A stretch of DNA of 64,000 nt, from the NCBI RefSeq assembly GCF_006538745.1, contig NZ_BJLR01000013.1, positions 124,001-188,000 on the forward strand. Direction: 5' to 3'. Under the pieces are notes generated by a model. It saw nothing but the letters and a program-made list of their open reading frames with translations, was not told where the DNA came from and ran no database searches. This document shows, piece after piece, positions 8,337-17,860 of this stretch. The translations under genes were made by a program, and so were the position numbers. The first letter of the stretch is position 1. The number at the start of each line of letters is the position of its first letter. Source of the stretch: Cellulomonas cellasea (GTDB taxonomy: Bacteria; Actinomycetota; Actinomycetes; Actinomycetales; Cellulomonadaceae).

Positions 8337-10470
8337 AGGGGATGCGGACCACCAGCAGGCACACGTCGTCCTCCTGGCGCTCGGACACGAGCCGCTCGAC
8401 GAGCTCGTCACGGATCTCGGCCGCGCTCGCGCCCGCAGGCACCTCGGCGAACGTCCGGGTCAGCTCCGCGATGCCCTCGCGCAGCGAGCGGTCGCGCCGC
8501 TCGACGAGCCCGTCGGAGTAGACGACGAGCACCGAGCCGCGCGGCATGAGCTGCTCGGCCTGCGGCGCGGGCTCCCCGAGCGTCGTGACGCCGATCGGCG
8601 TCGAGAGCGCACCGGACAGCGCGACGACCTCGCCGTCGGGCAGCCGGAGCAGCGGCGTCGGGTGCCCGGCGCGGCTGTACGTGAGCCGTCGCGTGCCGTC
8701 GGCGCCCTCGTCGGTCACCTCGAGCCGCAGGTACACGCACGTCGAGATGTCGGCCATGCCGAGCCCGCGCACGAGCTCGTCGAGGTGCGCGACGACCCGG
8801 CCGGCGTGCTCCCCGCTCCACGCGTACGAGCGCAGCACGGACCGCAGCTGACCCATCGACGCGGCGGCGCGCAGGTCGTGCCCGACGACGTCACCGACCG
8901 CGAGCCCGAGCGCGCCGTCGGGCAGCGGCAGCACGTCGAACCAGTCGCCGCCGACCTGCGCGCGGTGCACCGCCGGGACGTAGGACGCGGCGATGTCGAG
9001 GCCCTCGACCTCGGGGATCTCGGGCAGCAGCGAGTGCTGCAGCGTCAGCGCGGCCTCGCGCTCGCGGAGGTAGAGCCGCACGTTGTCGAGCGCGAGCCCG
9101 GCGCGCTGGCCGAGGTGCGCGGCGGTGTCGACGACCGCGCGCGGGAAGCCGTCGACCGACTCGTGCACGAGGCACAGCACGCCGATGACGCGGTCGCGGG
9201 CGCGCAGCGGGACGACGAGCGCGCTGCCGAGCCCGAGCTCCTGCAGCGCGTCGAGCTGGCGCGGGGTCGTGCGCTCGGGGAGGTTCGCGACGTCGACCGG
9301 GAACGGCGCGGCGACGTACCCGGACTCGCTCGACAGGGCCGCGGCGACGCTCGGCGACCGGGTCAGCCACGAGATGTCCTCGGTCTCGAGGATCCGCGCG
9401 GCGGCGGACGACTCGGGGTGCGTCGTGGCGATGTGGATCCGCTCGATCCGCCCGGCGTCGGTCGTGACGGTCACGAAGCCCCACGTCGCGAGGGCCGGCA
9501 CGGCCACGTCGGCGAGCGCGTCGACCGCGTCGCCGTAGTCGAGGTGGTGCGCGAGGGCGTCGACGACCTCCGCGAGGAGCTGCAGGCGCTCGCTCGTGAC
9601 CCGCGCCTCGTCGAGCGCCTCGTCGCGCGCGCGCTCGAGCTCGACGCGCTCGGTGACGTCGGCCTGGATGCCGACGTGGTGCGTGATGACCCCGTCCGCG
9701 TCGAGGACCGGGCTGATCACGACCTGGTTCCAGAACGGCGTGCCGTCCTTGCGGTAGTTGAGGATCGTCTCGGCGAACGTCTCGCCGCGGCGCAGTGCCT
9801 CGCGCAGGCGGTCGATGGTCGCCCGGTCGGTGTCGGGCCCCTGCAGGAACCGGCAGTTGCGGCCGACGGAGTCCCTCGAGCTGTACCCCGTGACGCGCTC
9901 GAACGCCGGGTTGACCCAGACGAGCGGGTCGTCGGGCTCGTGCGGGTCGGAGATCGTGAACGACAGCTCGCTCGCCATCGCCGCCCGGGCGTGCAGGTCG
10001 CCGGCGCGGTCCTGGAGCGCGCGCAGCGCCTCCTCCTCGCGCACCGGGAGGAGGATCACGAGCGACTGCCGGGTCAGCGGCGCCGGCGCGTCGGTGAGCG
10101 GGACACCGACGACCCACATCGCCTCGCGCGCGGCCGACTCGTCGGAGCGCCGCGCCGCGGTCACCGCGACGCCCCGCGCGGGGCGACCGGCGGCCAGGTC
10201 GGCGAGCGAGAACTCGCCCGCACCGAGCGGTGCTCCGTCGGGGGTCACGAGGCCCGCCTCGAGCGACCAGTCGTGCAGCGACACGGGCAGGTGCAGCCCG
10301 GGCGCCAGCTCGACGGCGAGGCGGTTCGCGAAGACGACCGTGCCGCGCTCGACGTCCACGAGCAACGTGGCGGCCGGCTTGTCCCGCACGATCGGGGGGA
10401 GCACCGCGGTGGCGCGTGGGTCCGCGGTCCGCGGCGCGCTCGCGCTCAGGGCATGGTCGTCCAGCTGCAC
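8335..10470 (-). CDS. LOV photoreceptor - GAF - SpoIIE-type PP2C phosphatase
   Basis: 711 aa. An N-terminal PAS-like region (about 28-140) precedes a PAS domain (about 168-285) with the full LOV flavin signature GRNCRFLQGPDTDRATI. Cys206 (codon 9855-9853) is the residue that forms the FMN adduct under blue light. The downstream NYRKDGTPFWNQ and FQ-equivalent GIQADVTERV also match LOV domains. A GAF domain (about 305-455) and a SpoIIE/RsbU-type PP2C phosphatase (about 490-711: GGDWFDVLPLPDG, GDVVGHD, YSDGLVERRD, QEDDVCLLVVR) follow. It probably dephosphorylates an anti-sigma-factor antagonist in response to light; the partner is not adjacent. GTG start, nine bases after the MFS stop. No good ribosome site is visible, so it may be coupled to the MFS gene. 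Confidence 0.9.
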   Translation of the reverse strand: MQLDDHALSASAPRTADPRATAVLPPIVRDKPAATLLVDVERGTVVFANRLAVELAPGLHLPVSLHDWSLEAGLVTPDGAPLGAGEFSLADLAAGRPARGVAVTAARRSDESAAREAMWVVGVPLTDAPAPLTRQSLVILLPVREEEALRALQDRAGDLHARAAMASELSFTISDPHEPDDPLVWVNPAFERVTGYSSRDSVGRNCRFLQGPDTDRATIDRLREALRRGETFAETILNYRKDGTPFWNQVVISPVLDADGVITHHVGIQADVTERVELERARDEALDEARVTSERLQLLAEVVDALAHHLDYGDAVDALADVAVPALATWGFVTVTTDAGRIERIHIATTHPESSAAARILETEDISWLTRSPSVAAALSSESGYVAAPFPVDVANLPERTTPRQLDALQELGLGSALVVPLRARDRVIGVLCLVHESVDGFPRAVVDTAAHLGQRAGLALDNVRLYLREREAALTLQHSLLPEIPEVEGLDIAASYVPAVHRAQVGGDWFDVLPLPDGALGLAVGDVVGHDLRAAASMGQLRSVLRSYAWSGEHAGRVVAHLDELVRGLGMADISTCVYLRLEVTDEGADGTRRLTYSRAGHPTPLLRLPDGEVVALSGALSTPIGVTTLGEPAPQAEQLMPRGSVLVVYSDGLVERRDRSLREGIAELTRTFAEVPAGASAAEIRDELVERLVSERQEDDVCLLVVRIP

Positions 10471-10474
10471 GGGA

Positions 10475-10488
10475 GAACTTTAAAGTTC
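10475..10488. promoter_or_regulatory. Perfect 14-bp AT-rich palindrome
   Basis: GAACTTTAAAGTTC is fully self-complementary. It spans the TAA stop of the MFS gene (10482-10480) and ends four bases before the GTG of the LOV phosphatase. Ten of its 14 bases are A/T in a region of roughly 75% GC. It could be a protein-binding site controlling the phosphatase or a small hairpin blocking its start. Confidence 0.6.
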
Positions 10489-11802
10489 AGCGGCCCGCGA
10501 CGACAGCGGGGCGCGGGTGACGTCCGTCGCGGCCCGCGCCGACGCGACCCGGTAGAGCACGGCCGCCAGCGCGTACGCGACGGCGAGCGCGGCGAACACG
10601 ACGCGCGACCAGCCGGTGTCCGGGAGCGTCGCGGCGGCCAGCGCGGCGGCGCCCACGAACGCCGCGTTGTAGAGGACGTCGTAGAGCGAGAACGCACGGC
10701 CGCGGAACGCGTCGGCGGTGTCGCGCTGGACGATCGTGTCGACCGCGATCTTGGCGCCCTGGGCCGCGAGACCGAGCGCGCCGGCGCCGACGAGGACCGC
10801 CCACCGCTCGACCGTGACCGTCAGCAGGAGCTGGCTCAGCGCCGCGCCGGCGAGGCACAGCACGATCCACGCCTGCGGGCCGGTGCGCGGGCTCAGCACC
10901 GGGGTCAGCACGACGGCGAGCGCGAAGCCGACGGCCGAGGCGGCGAGCACCGTCCCGAACGTCCGCAGCCCGGCGTCCGCGTCGGCCGGGTCGGAGAGCA
11001 GGTTCCGCGCGATGAGGATGCTCGCGATGAACGTCGCGCCGTAGAGGAACCGGTGCACCGCCATGACGCCGAGGGCGAGGGCCGGCGTGCGCCGGGCGAC
11101 GAGGTGGCGGGCGCCCGCGACGAGCCCGCGCGCGAGCATCCCGAGCGCGCGCCGCAGCTCTTCGCCGGCCGCGCGCTCGTCGGGCCCGAGCTGGTCGCGG
11201 CCCAGGCGCAGCGCGAGGGCCGACGCCGTCGCCATGAGCAGCGCGGCGAGCACGAGCGCCCCGACGTCCTGCGTGCGGCCCGCCGGGAGGACGAGCCCGA
11301 GCACGAGGCCGACCCCGCCGCCCACGCCCGCGGCGGCCGCCCCGAGCGTCGGGGTCAGCGAGTTCGCGGTGAGCAGCAGCGGGCCGTCGACGACGCGGGG
11401 GAGCGACGCCGACAGTGCCGAGAGCAGGAAGCGGTTGAGCGAGAGCGTCACGAGCGCCAGCACGTACACGGGCGGCCCGACGCCGGTCGACGCCATGAGG
11501 ACCGCGATGGTCAGCGTCAGCCCGACGCGCACGAGGTTGCCGACGAGCAGCACCTGCCGGCGCCGCCACCGGTCGAGCAGCACCCCGGCCCACGGCCCGA
11601 CGACCGTGAACGGCAGCAGCAGGACGGCGAACGCGGTGGCGACCCCCGTCGCGGTGCTCGCGCTCTCGGGGGAGAAGAAGAACAGCGTCGCGAGGCCGAC
11701 CTGGAACATGCCGTCGGAGGTCTGGCTCGTGAGGCGGACGGCGAAGAGGCGGCGGAAGCCGGGGAGCCGCAGGAGCTGGCGGAGCTCGCCGATCACGCGC
11801 AT
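10480..11802 (-). CDS. Major facilitator superfamily permease
   Basis: 440 aa with about 12 hydrophobic segments and the MFS loop motif LLDRWRRRQVLLVGN after helix 2. Central loop about residues 195-220 (LGRDQLGPDERAAGEELRRALG). This resembles DHA-type exporters and enterobactin-exporter-like permeases; substrate unknown. Upstream partner of the LOV phosphatase, with only nine bases between stop and start, so the two are probably cotranscribed. Confidence 0.85.
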   Translation of the reverse strand: MRVIGELRQLLRLPGFRRLFAVRLTSQTSDGMFQVGLATLFFFSPESASTATGVATAFAVLLLPFTVVGPWAGVLLDRWRRRQVLLVGNLVRVGLTLTIAVLMASTGVGPPVYVLALVTLSLNRFLLSALSASLPRVVDGPLLLTANSLTPTLGAAAAGVGGGVGLVLGLVLPAGRTQDVGALVLAALLMATASALALRLGRDQLGPDERAAGEELRRALGMLARGLVAGARHLVARRTPALALGVMAVHRFLYGATFIASILIARNLLSDPADADAGLRTFGTVLAASAVGFALAVVLTPVLSPRTGPQAWIVLCLAGAALSQLLLTVTVERWAVLVGAGALGLAAQGAKIAVDTIVQRDTADAFRGRAFSLYDVLYNAAFVGAAALAAATLPDTGWSRVVFAALAVAYALAAVLYRVASARAATDVTRAPLSSRAAEL

Positions 11803-11867
11803 CGGGTCAGGCTATCGACCGCGACGGGCTGCCCGGACCGCGACGTCCTGGGCAGGCGTGCGGCTCG

Positions 11868-12488
11868 TCACGGCGGCGGGCCGACGAACAGCGGCAGCAG
11901 GACCGGCTCCCACAGGGCGCGCTGCACCCCGAGGAGGACCACCCACGTGAGCACGGGCGCCCACCGGCGGACCGCCCAGGGCCACGGGAGGCAGGCCACC
12001 ACGACCATGGCGACGCCCAGGAGCACGGTGGGGGCCGCGGCGGCGAGCGTCTGGGGCGTCGAGGGCCAGCACCCGTCGTACCGGCAGGGCGTGTCGGTGT
12101 AGCCGGTGGACAGTGCGCGCGAGACGGCATGACCGAGCCAGGTCCCGAGGGCGACGACCACGCCCCCCGCGGCCTGGGCACCACGACGCGGCGGAGACCA
12201 CCGGGTCGTGAGCCCGGGGCAGGCCGCGGCGGCGAGCGCGAGGGACGCCAGGATGCCGACGACCGTGGCGGCGCTCTCCGCGACCGGGAACACGAGGGCG
12301 GCACCCGCCTGCGGGTCGACGTGCCGGAGCGCCCCGGAGCCGACACCGAGCAGGGACGCGGAGACCGCGAGCGTCACGAGGCTCACCGCCGTCAGGGCAG
12401 CGGACGCGGCGCGTGCGAGCCGGGGGAGCGCGGACCTGGTCCACGCGCTCGCCGGGTCTCCTCCCCGTGCGGTCGGCGGCGTCGGCAC
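11868..12488 (-). CDS. Small polytopic membrane protein of unknown function
   Basis: 206 aa with about four hydrophobic segments (AALTAVSLVTLAVSASLL, AATVVGILASLALAAAAC, the GGVVVALGTWLGHAV region, and VLLGVAMVVVACLPWPW plus VLTWVVLLGVQ). A loop holds CRYDGCWPS, with two cysteines that could pair outside the cell. I do not recognise a family. GTG at 12488 is chosen because GAGGGA lies four bases upstream. The frame stays open to an ATG at 12560, but that start would lie upstream of, and translate through, the ino1 terminator hairpin. Confidence 0.6.
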   Translation of the reverse strand: MPTPPTARGGDPASAWTRSALPRLARAASAALTAVSLVTLAVSASLLGVGSGALRHVDPQAGAALVFPVAESAATVVGILASLALAAAACPGLTTRWSPPRRGAQAAGGVVVALGTWLGHAVSRALSTGYTDTPCRYDGCWPSTPQTLAAAAPTVLLGVAMVVVACLPWPWAVRRWAPVLTWVVLLGVQRALWEPVLLPLFVGPPP

Positions 12489-12518
12489 GTGTCCCTCGTC
12501 GTCGTGGTGCACGGACGA

Positions 12519-12553
12519 CGAAGGGGCCCGGGTGCTGGACCCGGACCCCTTCG
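12519..12553 (-). terminator. Hairpin terminator after ino1
   Basis: CGAAGGGGCCCGGGT (12519-12533) pairs with ACCCGGACCCCTTCG (12539-12553) around a 5-base loop, with one C/A interior mismatch. It begins about 20 bases past the ino1 stop. Confidence 0.7.
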
Positions 12554-12573
12554 CCGTCATGTTATGCGGTGCC

Positions 12574-13668
12574 TCAGCGCTCGACGTCGCCGCGGATGAA
12601 GGCCTCGAGCTGCGCGCGGCCCTTCGTGTCCTCCATCTGGACCGGCGGCGACTTCATGAAGTACGTCGACGCGGACAGGATGGGGCCGCCGATGCCGCGG
12701 TCCTTGGCGATCTTCGCGGCGCGCACGGCGTCGATGATGATGCCGGCCGAGTTCGGGGAGTCCCAGACCTCGAGCTTGTACTCGAGGTTCAGGGGGACCT
12801 CGCCGAACGCGCGGCCCTCGAGGCGCACGTACGCCCACTTGCGGTCGTCGAGCCACGCGACGTAGTCCGACGGGCCGATGTGGACGTTGCGGTCCTCCTT
12901 CTTGCCGGCGAGGGGGCCCTCGTCGATGTTGGAGGTCACGGCCTGCGTCTTGGAGAGCTTCTTCGACTCGAGGCGGTCACGCTCGAGCATGTTCTTGAAG
13001 TCCATGTTGCCGCCGACGTTGAGCTGGTACGTGCGGTCCAGCACGACGCCGCGGTCCTCGAACAGCTTCGCGAGCACGCGGTGCGTGATGGTCGCGCCGA
13101 CCTGCGACTTGATGTCGTCGCCGACGATCGGGACACCGGCGGCCTCGAACTTCGCGGCCCACTCCGGGTCGGACGCGATGAAGACGGGCAGCGCGTTGAC
13201 GAACGCGACGCCGGCCTCGATCGCGCACTCGGCGTAGTACTTCGCGGCGACCTCGGACCCGACGGGCAGGTAGCAGACGAGCACGTCGGCCTGGGCCTCG
13301 CGCAGCGCGGCGACGATGTCGACGGGCTCGGCGTCCGACTCCTCGATCGTCTCGCGGTAGTACTTGCCGAGGCCGTCGTTCGTGACGCCGCGCTGGACGG
13401 TCACGCCGAGCGGCGGGACGTCGGCGATCTTGATGGTGTTGTTCTCCGAGGCGCCGATCGCCTCCGACAGGTCGAAGCCGACCTTCTTCGCGTCGACGTC
13501 GAACGCGGCGACGAACTCGATGTCACGCACGTGGTACGGCCCGAACTGCACGTGCATGAGGCCCGGCACGCGGGCGCTCGGGTCGGCGTCGGCGTAGAAG
13601 TGCACGCCCTGGACGAGCGACGCGGCGCAGTTGCCGACGCCGACGATGGCGACGCGGATGGAGGTCAT
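12574..13668 (-). CDS. ino1: Inositol-3-phosphate synthase
   Basis: 364 aa, the short actinobacterial/archaeal class of myo-inositol-1-phosphate synthase. The N-terminal NAD-binding motif is [15 protein letters not shown]. The catalytic core contains [12 protein letters not shown] and [12 protein letters not shown], followed by [18 protein letters not shown]. It converts glucose-6-phosphate to inositol-3-phosphate for phosphatidylinositol, PIMs and mycothiol. GAAGGAGCGAGG sits just upstream of the ATG at 13668, which overlaps the padR stop (ATGA). The padR-ino1 pair is conserved in actinobacteria (Rv0047c-Rv0046c). Confidence 0.95.
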   Translation of the reverse strand: MTSIRVAIVGVGNCAASLVQGVHFYADADPSARVPGLMHVQFGPYHVRDIEFVAAFDVDAKKVGFDLSEAIGASENNTIKIADVPPLGVTVQRGVTNDGLGKYYRETIEESDAEPVDIVAALREAQADVLVCYLPVGSEVAAKYYAECAIEAGVAFVNALPVFIASDPEWAAKFEAAGVPIVGDDIKSQVGATITHRVLAKLFEDRGVVLDRTYQLNVGGNMDFKNMLERDRLESKKLSKTQAVTSNIDEGPLAGKKEDRNVHIGPSDYVAWLDDRKWAYVRLEGRAFGEVPLNLEYKLEVWDSPNSAGIIIDAVRAAKIAKDRGIGGPILSASTYFMKSPPVQMEDTKGRAQLEAFIRGDVER

Positions 13669-14324
13669 CCTCGCTCCTTCTCGGTTGTCTGTGCCGGGGT
13701 GCCCGAGGCGCCGTCGACAGCTATCTGGATGTCGGTGACGGCCGGGTGGCCAGCACCTGAGGGACGGGCGCGGCGCAGGCCGCGCTCGTTGTCGATGAGG
13801 TCGTCGAGCCAGCGCACCTCGCGCTCGACCTGCTCGAGACCGTGCCGCTGGAGCTCGAGCGTGTACTCGTCCATGCGGGCCCGGGTCCGGGCGAACGACT
13901 GGCGGACCGTCTCGAGGCGCTCGGTGAGCCGGCTGCGCCGTCCCTCGAGGATCCGCAGCCGCGTCTCGGCGTCGGTCTGCGCGAAGAACGCGAACCGGAC
14001 GTCGAAGTTCTCGTCCTCCCACGCCGACGGGCCCGACGACGCGAGGATCTGCTGGAAGTGCTCCTTGCCGTCCGCCGTGAGCTGGTAGACGATCCGCGCC
14101 CGCTTGCCCGAGAGCGCGTGCGGCGGGGCGTCGGCCGACTCGGTGCCGGCGATCCAGCCGCGGGCGACGAGCGACTTCAGGCACGGGTAGAGCGAGCCGT
14201 AGGACAGCGCCCGGAACGAGCCGAGGACGAGGTTGAGGCGCTTGCGCAGCTCGTAGCCGTGCATGGGCGCCTCGTGGAGCAGGCCGAGGATGGCCGGCTC
14301 GAGGACGTCGGTACGTCCGCGCAC
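13665..14324 (-). CDS. PadR-family transcriptional regulator
   Basis: 219 aa. The N-terminal winged helix reads [20 protein letters not shown], with the wing near [16 protein letters not shown]. The C-terminal part is helical ([21 protein letters not shown], then [20 protein letters not shown]) and should form the dimerisation coiled coil. GTG at 14324 gives [10 protein letters not shown], with GAGGAG six bases upstream. An ATG at 14396 is in frame, but it lies inside the operator palindrome and has no ribosome site. Cotranscribed and coupled with ino1, which it presumably co-regulates. Confidence 0.85.
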   Translation of the reverse strand: MRGRTDVLEPAILGLLHEAPMHGYELRKRLNLVLGSFRALSYGSLYPCLKSLVARGWIAGTESADAPPHALSGKRARIVYQLTADGKEHFQQILASSGPSAWEDENFDVRFAFFAQTDAETRLRILEGRRSRLTERLETVRQSFARTRARMDEYTLELQRHGLEQVEREVRWLDDLIDNERGLRRARPSGAGHPAVTDIQIAVDGASGTPAQTTEKERG

Positions 14325-14376
14325 GTGCACCTCCTCGGGCTCGTCCTGGCCGATCCCGCTGACGTTGCCGGGAATC

Positions 14377-14397
14377 GATGTATCGAACTGATACATC
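14377..14397. promoter_or_regulatory. PadR-type operator
   Basis: GATGTATC (14377-14384), five bases, then its exact reverse complement GATACATC (14390-14397). The outer ATGTAT/ATACAT arms match operators described for PadR-family repressors. It lies about 53 bases upstream of the chosen padR start and just downstream of a -10-like box, so binding would block initiation: autoregulation of padR-ino1. Confidence 0.75.
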
Positions 14398-14400
14398 CGC

Positions 14401-14430
14401 ACAGTACGTCGCGGTGATGCCTCGCGGCAA
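14401..14430 (-). promoter_or_regulatory. Candidate promoter of padR-ino1
   Basis: On the minus strand, TTGCCG (14430-14425), an 18-base spacer and TACTGT (14406-14401) form a plausible -35/-10 pair. The operator begins four bases after the -10. The rest of the 373-base padR/PBP divergent space (14325-14697) holds a CATACT box at 14620-14625, a possible -10 for the PBP gene. I see no gene in it. Confidence 0.5.
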
Positions 14431-14697
14431 CCAGAAGCGCGGTCGACGCGCACCGGGTCGTCCCTGCCGACCAGCGCGCGGCGCGCCCGGCCCGCACCCG
14501 CGGCCCGCCGTGAGCCGCATCACGCGCCCGCTGTGCGACACGCAGGCACGACGCGCGGATCGAGTGCGCATGAGGTGAAGACCGGACATCGAACAGGCGC
14601 CGCGTCCAGGAGGGTCGTCCATACTGGGGCGGCGGTCCGCCCGGCACTCGCGTGCCCGTGGGGCCGCACCCCGAGTCCCCGGCAGGAAGGCAGTGCG

Positions 14698-17193
14698 TTG
14701 GCGAGCAGCAACCGGAGAGCCCCGGCGCCGTCGCGGCGCCGTGCGACGCGCGTCGCCTCGGCACCCGTCGCGGGCCGGACTGAGGGTCGGGCCGAGGGAC
14801 GGCGCCGGTTCTTCGACTACCCGCGCTCGGGCTACGAGGGCCTGCACCGGTGGCTCCCGTCGTGGCGCTTCGTGCTCGGCTCGTTCCTCACCGTCGGCTT
14901 CCTCGGGCTCGGCGCGCTCGTCGCGGCGTACGCCGTCACGAAGATCCCGGACCCCGCCGACGACGCGACCTTCCAGGCGTCGACCGTCTACTACGCGCCG
15001 CCCGAGGGCTCGCCGGAGGGCGCGGCGGGCGAGCCCATCGCGACGTTCGCCGAGCAGAAGCGCGAGCTCGTCGACCTCTCGACGCTCCCCGAGTACGTGG
15101 GCAACGCCGTGATCGCCTCCGAGGACCGCACCTTCTGGGAGAACAGCGGGATCTCGCCGCGCGGCATCGTGCGTGCGCTGTGGAACAACGTGCGCGGCGG
15201 CGACACCCAGGGCGCCTCGACCCTCACCCAGCAGTACGTCGAGCGGTACTACACGGGCAAGACGACGTCGGACTACCTCGGCAAGGCGCGCGAGACGCTG
15301 CTCGCGGTCAAGATCGCGCAGGCCGAGGAGAAGCCCGAGATCCTCGAGCGCTACCTCAACACCATCTACTTCGGCCGCGACTCCTACGGCATCCAGACCG
15401 CCGCGCAGGCGTACTTCCAGAAGAACGCCGCCGAGCTCACGCTCTCCGAGGCCGCGCTGCTCGCCGGGATCATCCCGTCGCCGAACAACTGGGACCCCGC
15501 GAAGGCCGCCGACAAGGCGGAGCAGCGCTGGCAGCGCGTGCTCGACCTCATGGTCGAGGACGGCCACATCACCGCCGAGGAGCGCGCCGCCGCCGTCTTC
15601 CCGGGGGCCCTGCCGTACGTGCGCTCCGACACCTACGCCGGACCCAGCGGGTACATCCTCGAGGCCGTCAAGGACGAGCTCGAGGCCAAGGGCATCACCG
15701 AGGGCATCCTCTACCGCGGTGGTCTGAAGATCGTCACGACGATCCAGCAGCCGCTCCAGGCGTCCGTCCAGGCGAACGCCGACACCGTCTGGGACGGCTC
15801 GCTCGCCGGCGGAACGCCGGACATCGAGCACTTCAAGATGGGCATCGTCTCGCTCGACACCCGCGACGGCGCCATCGTCGCGATGTACGGCGGCCGGGAC
15901 TTCCTGACGGACCAGATCAACCGCGTGACGCGCGACAAGGCGCAGGCCGGCTCGACGTTCAAGCCGTTCACGCTCATCGCCGCCCTCGAGCAGGGCATCA
16001 GCCTCGAGACCCGGTTCTCCGGCGCGAGCCCGCTCAAGCTCGACTCGTGGGGGCCGGAGGAGGAGATCATCAACTTCGGCGAGACGTCGCTGCCCGAGAT
16101 GAACCTCGCGGACGCCACTGCCGACTCGGTGAACACGGTCTACGCGCAGCTCAACGACCTCGTCACGCCGCTGAAGACCGCGGAGACGGCGAAGCGCGCC
16201 GGCATCACGACCGACCTCGTCGACAAGCCGTCGAACGTGCTCGGGCCCGACGCCGTGCACCCGATCGACATGGCGTCCGCGTACGCGACGATCGCCTCGG
16301 GCGGCGTCTACCACAAGCCGTTCATCGTCCGGGAGGCGCGCTACGTCAACGACCCGGACACCGTCGCCTACCGCGGGGGCACCGACGAGCCGAAGCAGAT
16401 CTTCGCGCCCGAGGTCATGGCCGACACGACGTACGCCATGACGCAGGTCGTCGAGAAGGGCTCGGGCGAGACGTACGTCAAGCCGCTCGGACGCCCGATC
16501 GCCGGCAAGACCGGCACGTCGTCGGACAACCTGTCCGCGTGGTTCGTCGGGTTCACGCCGCAGGTCGCGACCGCCGTCGCGTTCAGCCAGGTCGGCGAGA
16601 ACATGAGCGACCCGGTCAGGATCACCCCGTTCGGGGTGGACTCCCGCGGCCGCGCGATCAAGCAGATCACGGGCGGATCGTGGCCGTCGGCGCTGTGGGC
16701 CAACTACATGAGCGCCGTCTTCCAGCAGCCGCCGTACGCCGAGGTCAAGCCGTTCCCGAAGCGCGCGAACGTCGGCAAGAAGCCCACGCCGACCGCGACG
16801 GCGACGGAGACCGAGGCGCCCGTCGAGACCCAGCCCCCGGCCGAGTCGCAGGTCGCGGTGCCGGGCGGCCTCGAGGGCAAGACGCAGGCGGACGCCGAGG
16901 CCGCGGTGGTCAACGCGGGGCTCTCGCCGGCGGTCTCCCAGCAGCCGTCGGAGACGGTCGCGGCGGGCCGCGTGATCAGCGCGAGCCCGGGCGGCGGGAC
17001 GATGCTGAACAAGGGCTCGGCCGTCGCGATCGTCGTCTCGACCGGCCCGGCGAAGAAGCCGACGCCGACCCCGGCGCCGACGCAGACGCAGCAGCCGCAG
17101 CCGACGCCGACGCAGCCCACGCCGCCCGTTGACGGCGCGGGAGGTGCCGGTGGCGCGGGCGGTGGCGCGGGCGGCGGTGGCAACGGCGGGTAG
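14698..17193 (+). CDS. Class A penicillin-binding protein with PASTA domain
   Basis: 831 aa bifunctional peptidoglycan synthase. Cytoplasmic basic tail, one membrane helix (about 60-82). GT51 transglycosylase has [10 protein letters not shown] and [12 protein letters not shown]. The transpeptidase has nucleophile motif STFK ([17 protein letters not shown]), SVN ([12 protein letters not shown]) and KTGTS. One PASTA domain (about 722-785) precedes a Thr/Pro/Gln-rich segment and a Gly/Ala tail. TTG at 14698 is preferred: GGAAGG lies eight bases upstream and the protein then begins [11 protein letters not shown]. This is the ponA1 position of mycobacteria. Polymerises and crosslinks the wall outside the membrane. 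Confidence 0.92.
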   Translation: MASSNRRAPAPSRRRATRVASAPVAGRTEGRAEGRRRFFDYPRSGYEGLHRWLPSWRFVLGSFLTVGFLGLGALVAAYAVTKIPDPADDATFQASTVYYAPPEGSPEGAAGEPIATFAEQKRELVDLSTLPEYVGNAVIASEDRTFWENSGISPRGIVRALWNNVRGGDTQGASTLTQQYVERYYTGKTTSDYLGKARETLLAVKIAQAEEKPEILERYLNTIYFGRDSYGIQTAAQAYFQKNAAELTLSEAALLAGIIPSPNNWDPAKAADKAEQRWQRVLDLMVEDGHITAEERAAAVFPGALPYVRSDTYAGPSGYILEAVKDELEAKGITEGILYRGGLKIVTTIQQPLQASVQANADTVWDGSLAGGTPDIEHFKMGIVSLDTRDGAIVAMYGGRDFLTDQINRVTRDKAQAGSTFKPFTLIAALEQGISLETRFSGASPLKLDSWGPEEEIINFGETSLPEMNLADATADSVNTVYAQLNDLVTPLKTAETAKRAGITTDLVDKPSNVLGPDAVHPIDMASAYATIASGGVYHKPFIVREARYVNDPDTVAYRGGTDEPKQIFAPEVMADTTYAMTQVVEKGSGETYVKPLGRPIAGKTGTSSDNLSAWFVGFTPQVATAVAFSQVGENMSDPVRITPFGVDSRGRAIKQITGGSWPSALWANYMSAVFQQPPYAEVKPFPKRANVGKKPTPTATATETEAPVETQPPAESQVAVPGGLEGKTQADAEAAVVNAGLSPAVSQQPSETVAAGRVISASPGGGTMLNKGSAVAIVVSTGPAKKPTPTPAPTQTQQPQPTPTQPTPPVDGAGGAGGAGGGAGGGGNGG

Positions 17194-17213
17194 CGCGTCG
17201 CAGCGAGGACAAC

Positions 17214-17244
17214 GGGGCCGGGCACGCACGTCGTGCCCGGCCCC
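17214..17244 (+). terminator. Terminator after the PBP gene
   Basis: GGGGCCGGGCACG (17214-17226) and its exact complement (17232-17244) form a 13-bp stem with a 5-base loop, 20 bases past the stop. No T-run follows. Confidence 0.8.
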
Positions 17245-17395
17245 GCTCGCGTCCCCGCTCCCGGTTGGGTCCCTGCTCGCAGTCGCGTCCTCGGGCGCGC
17301 TCGTGGTGCGACCGCGGTCCCGCTGGCGTCCCACCGCACGTCGTCGCGCCTGCAGCCCGGGCGACCCGAGATTTCGGTCCCGGCCCCGCACCCGG

Positions 17396-17401
17396 TAGGC
17401 T
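17396..17401 (+). promoter_or_regulatory. -10 box of the rpsF operon
   Basis: TAGGCT is a common strong actinobacterial -10. Transcription would start near 17408 and leave a leader of about 160 bases before rpsF. No convincing -35 is seen. The 373-base space from 17194 to 17566 otherwise holds the PBP terminator and this leader; no gene is visible. Confidence 0.5.
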
Positions 17402-17524
17402 GGACCGTTGCTGTGCCACTGGGTTGCCGTCGCCGATCGACGCGGGACCCGGGCACGGTGTGCGGCACCACCCCACGGACCTCCGGGTCCGCGTCGAGGT
17501 GCCGCGACGCATGAGGACCCTCCT

Positions 17525-17543
17525 GCCACGGACAGACCGTGGC
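17525..17543 (+). promoter_or_regulatory. Hairpin in the rpsF leader, candidate S6:S18 feedback element
   Basis: GCCACGG, loop ACAGA, CCGTGGC: a perfect 7-bp stem 23 bases before the rpsF ATG, just upstream of the AGAGGAGG ribosome site. S6:S18-binding leader RNAs are described before rpsF in many bacteria and contain conserved CCG bases. I could not confirm the full motif. Confidence 0.4.
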
Positions 17544-17566
17544 CGCCGAGACCAGAGGAGGTGGGT

Positions 17567-17860
17567 ATGAGCCTGCGTCAGTACGAGATCATGATCATCC
17601 TCGACCCCGAGATCGAGGAGCGCACCGTCGCTCCGTCGCTCGACAAGTACCTGACCGTCATCAAGAACGACGGTGGGACCGTGGACAAGGTCGACATCTG
17701 GGGCCGTCGCCGCCTGGCGTACGACATCCAGAAGAAGTCCGAGGGCATCTACGCGGTCGTCGACTTCACGGCGTCGCCCGCGACCGCCAAGGAGCTCGAC
17801 CGCCAGCTGGGCCTCAACGAGGTCGTCCTGCGCACCAAGGTGCTCCGCGCCGACGCCTGA
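17567..17860 (+). CDS. rpsF: 30S ribosomal protein S6
   Basis: 97 aa, normal length. [18 protein letters not shown] at the N-terminus and [18 protein letters not shown] in the core are S6 signatures. It binds with S18 to the platform of the 30S subunit. The ATG at 17567 is preceded by AGAGGAGGTGGGT. First gene of the rpsF-ssb-rpsR-rplI operon. Confidence 0.97.
   Translation: MSLRQYEIMIILDPEIEERTVAPSLDKYLTVIKNDGGTVDKVDIWGRRRLAYDIQKKSEGIYAVVDFTASPATAKELDRQLGLNEVVLRTKVLRADA

Noticed and set aside
8260-12102. Very long plus-strand open frame opposite the LOV phosphatase and MFS genes
   Set aside because: Composition is almost only Arg, Gly, Glu, Asp and Val, typical of antisense shadow at high GC3. 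The opposite strand encodes clear domains.
12574-17529. 1651-codon minus-strand frame joining ino1 to sequence antisense of the PBP gene
   Set aside because: Only the ino1 part (from 13668) is real; the rest is antisense to the PBP gene, crosses the padR gene in another frame and is low complexity.
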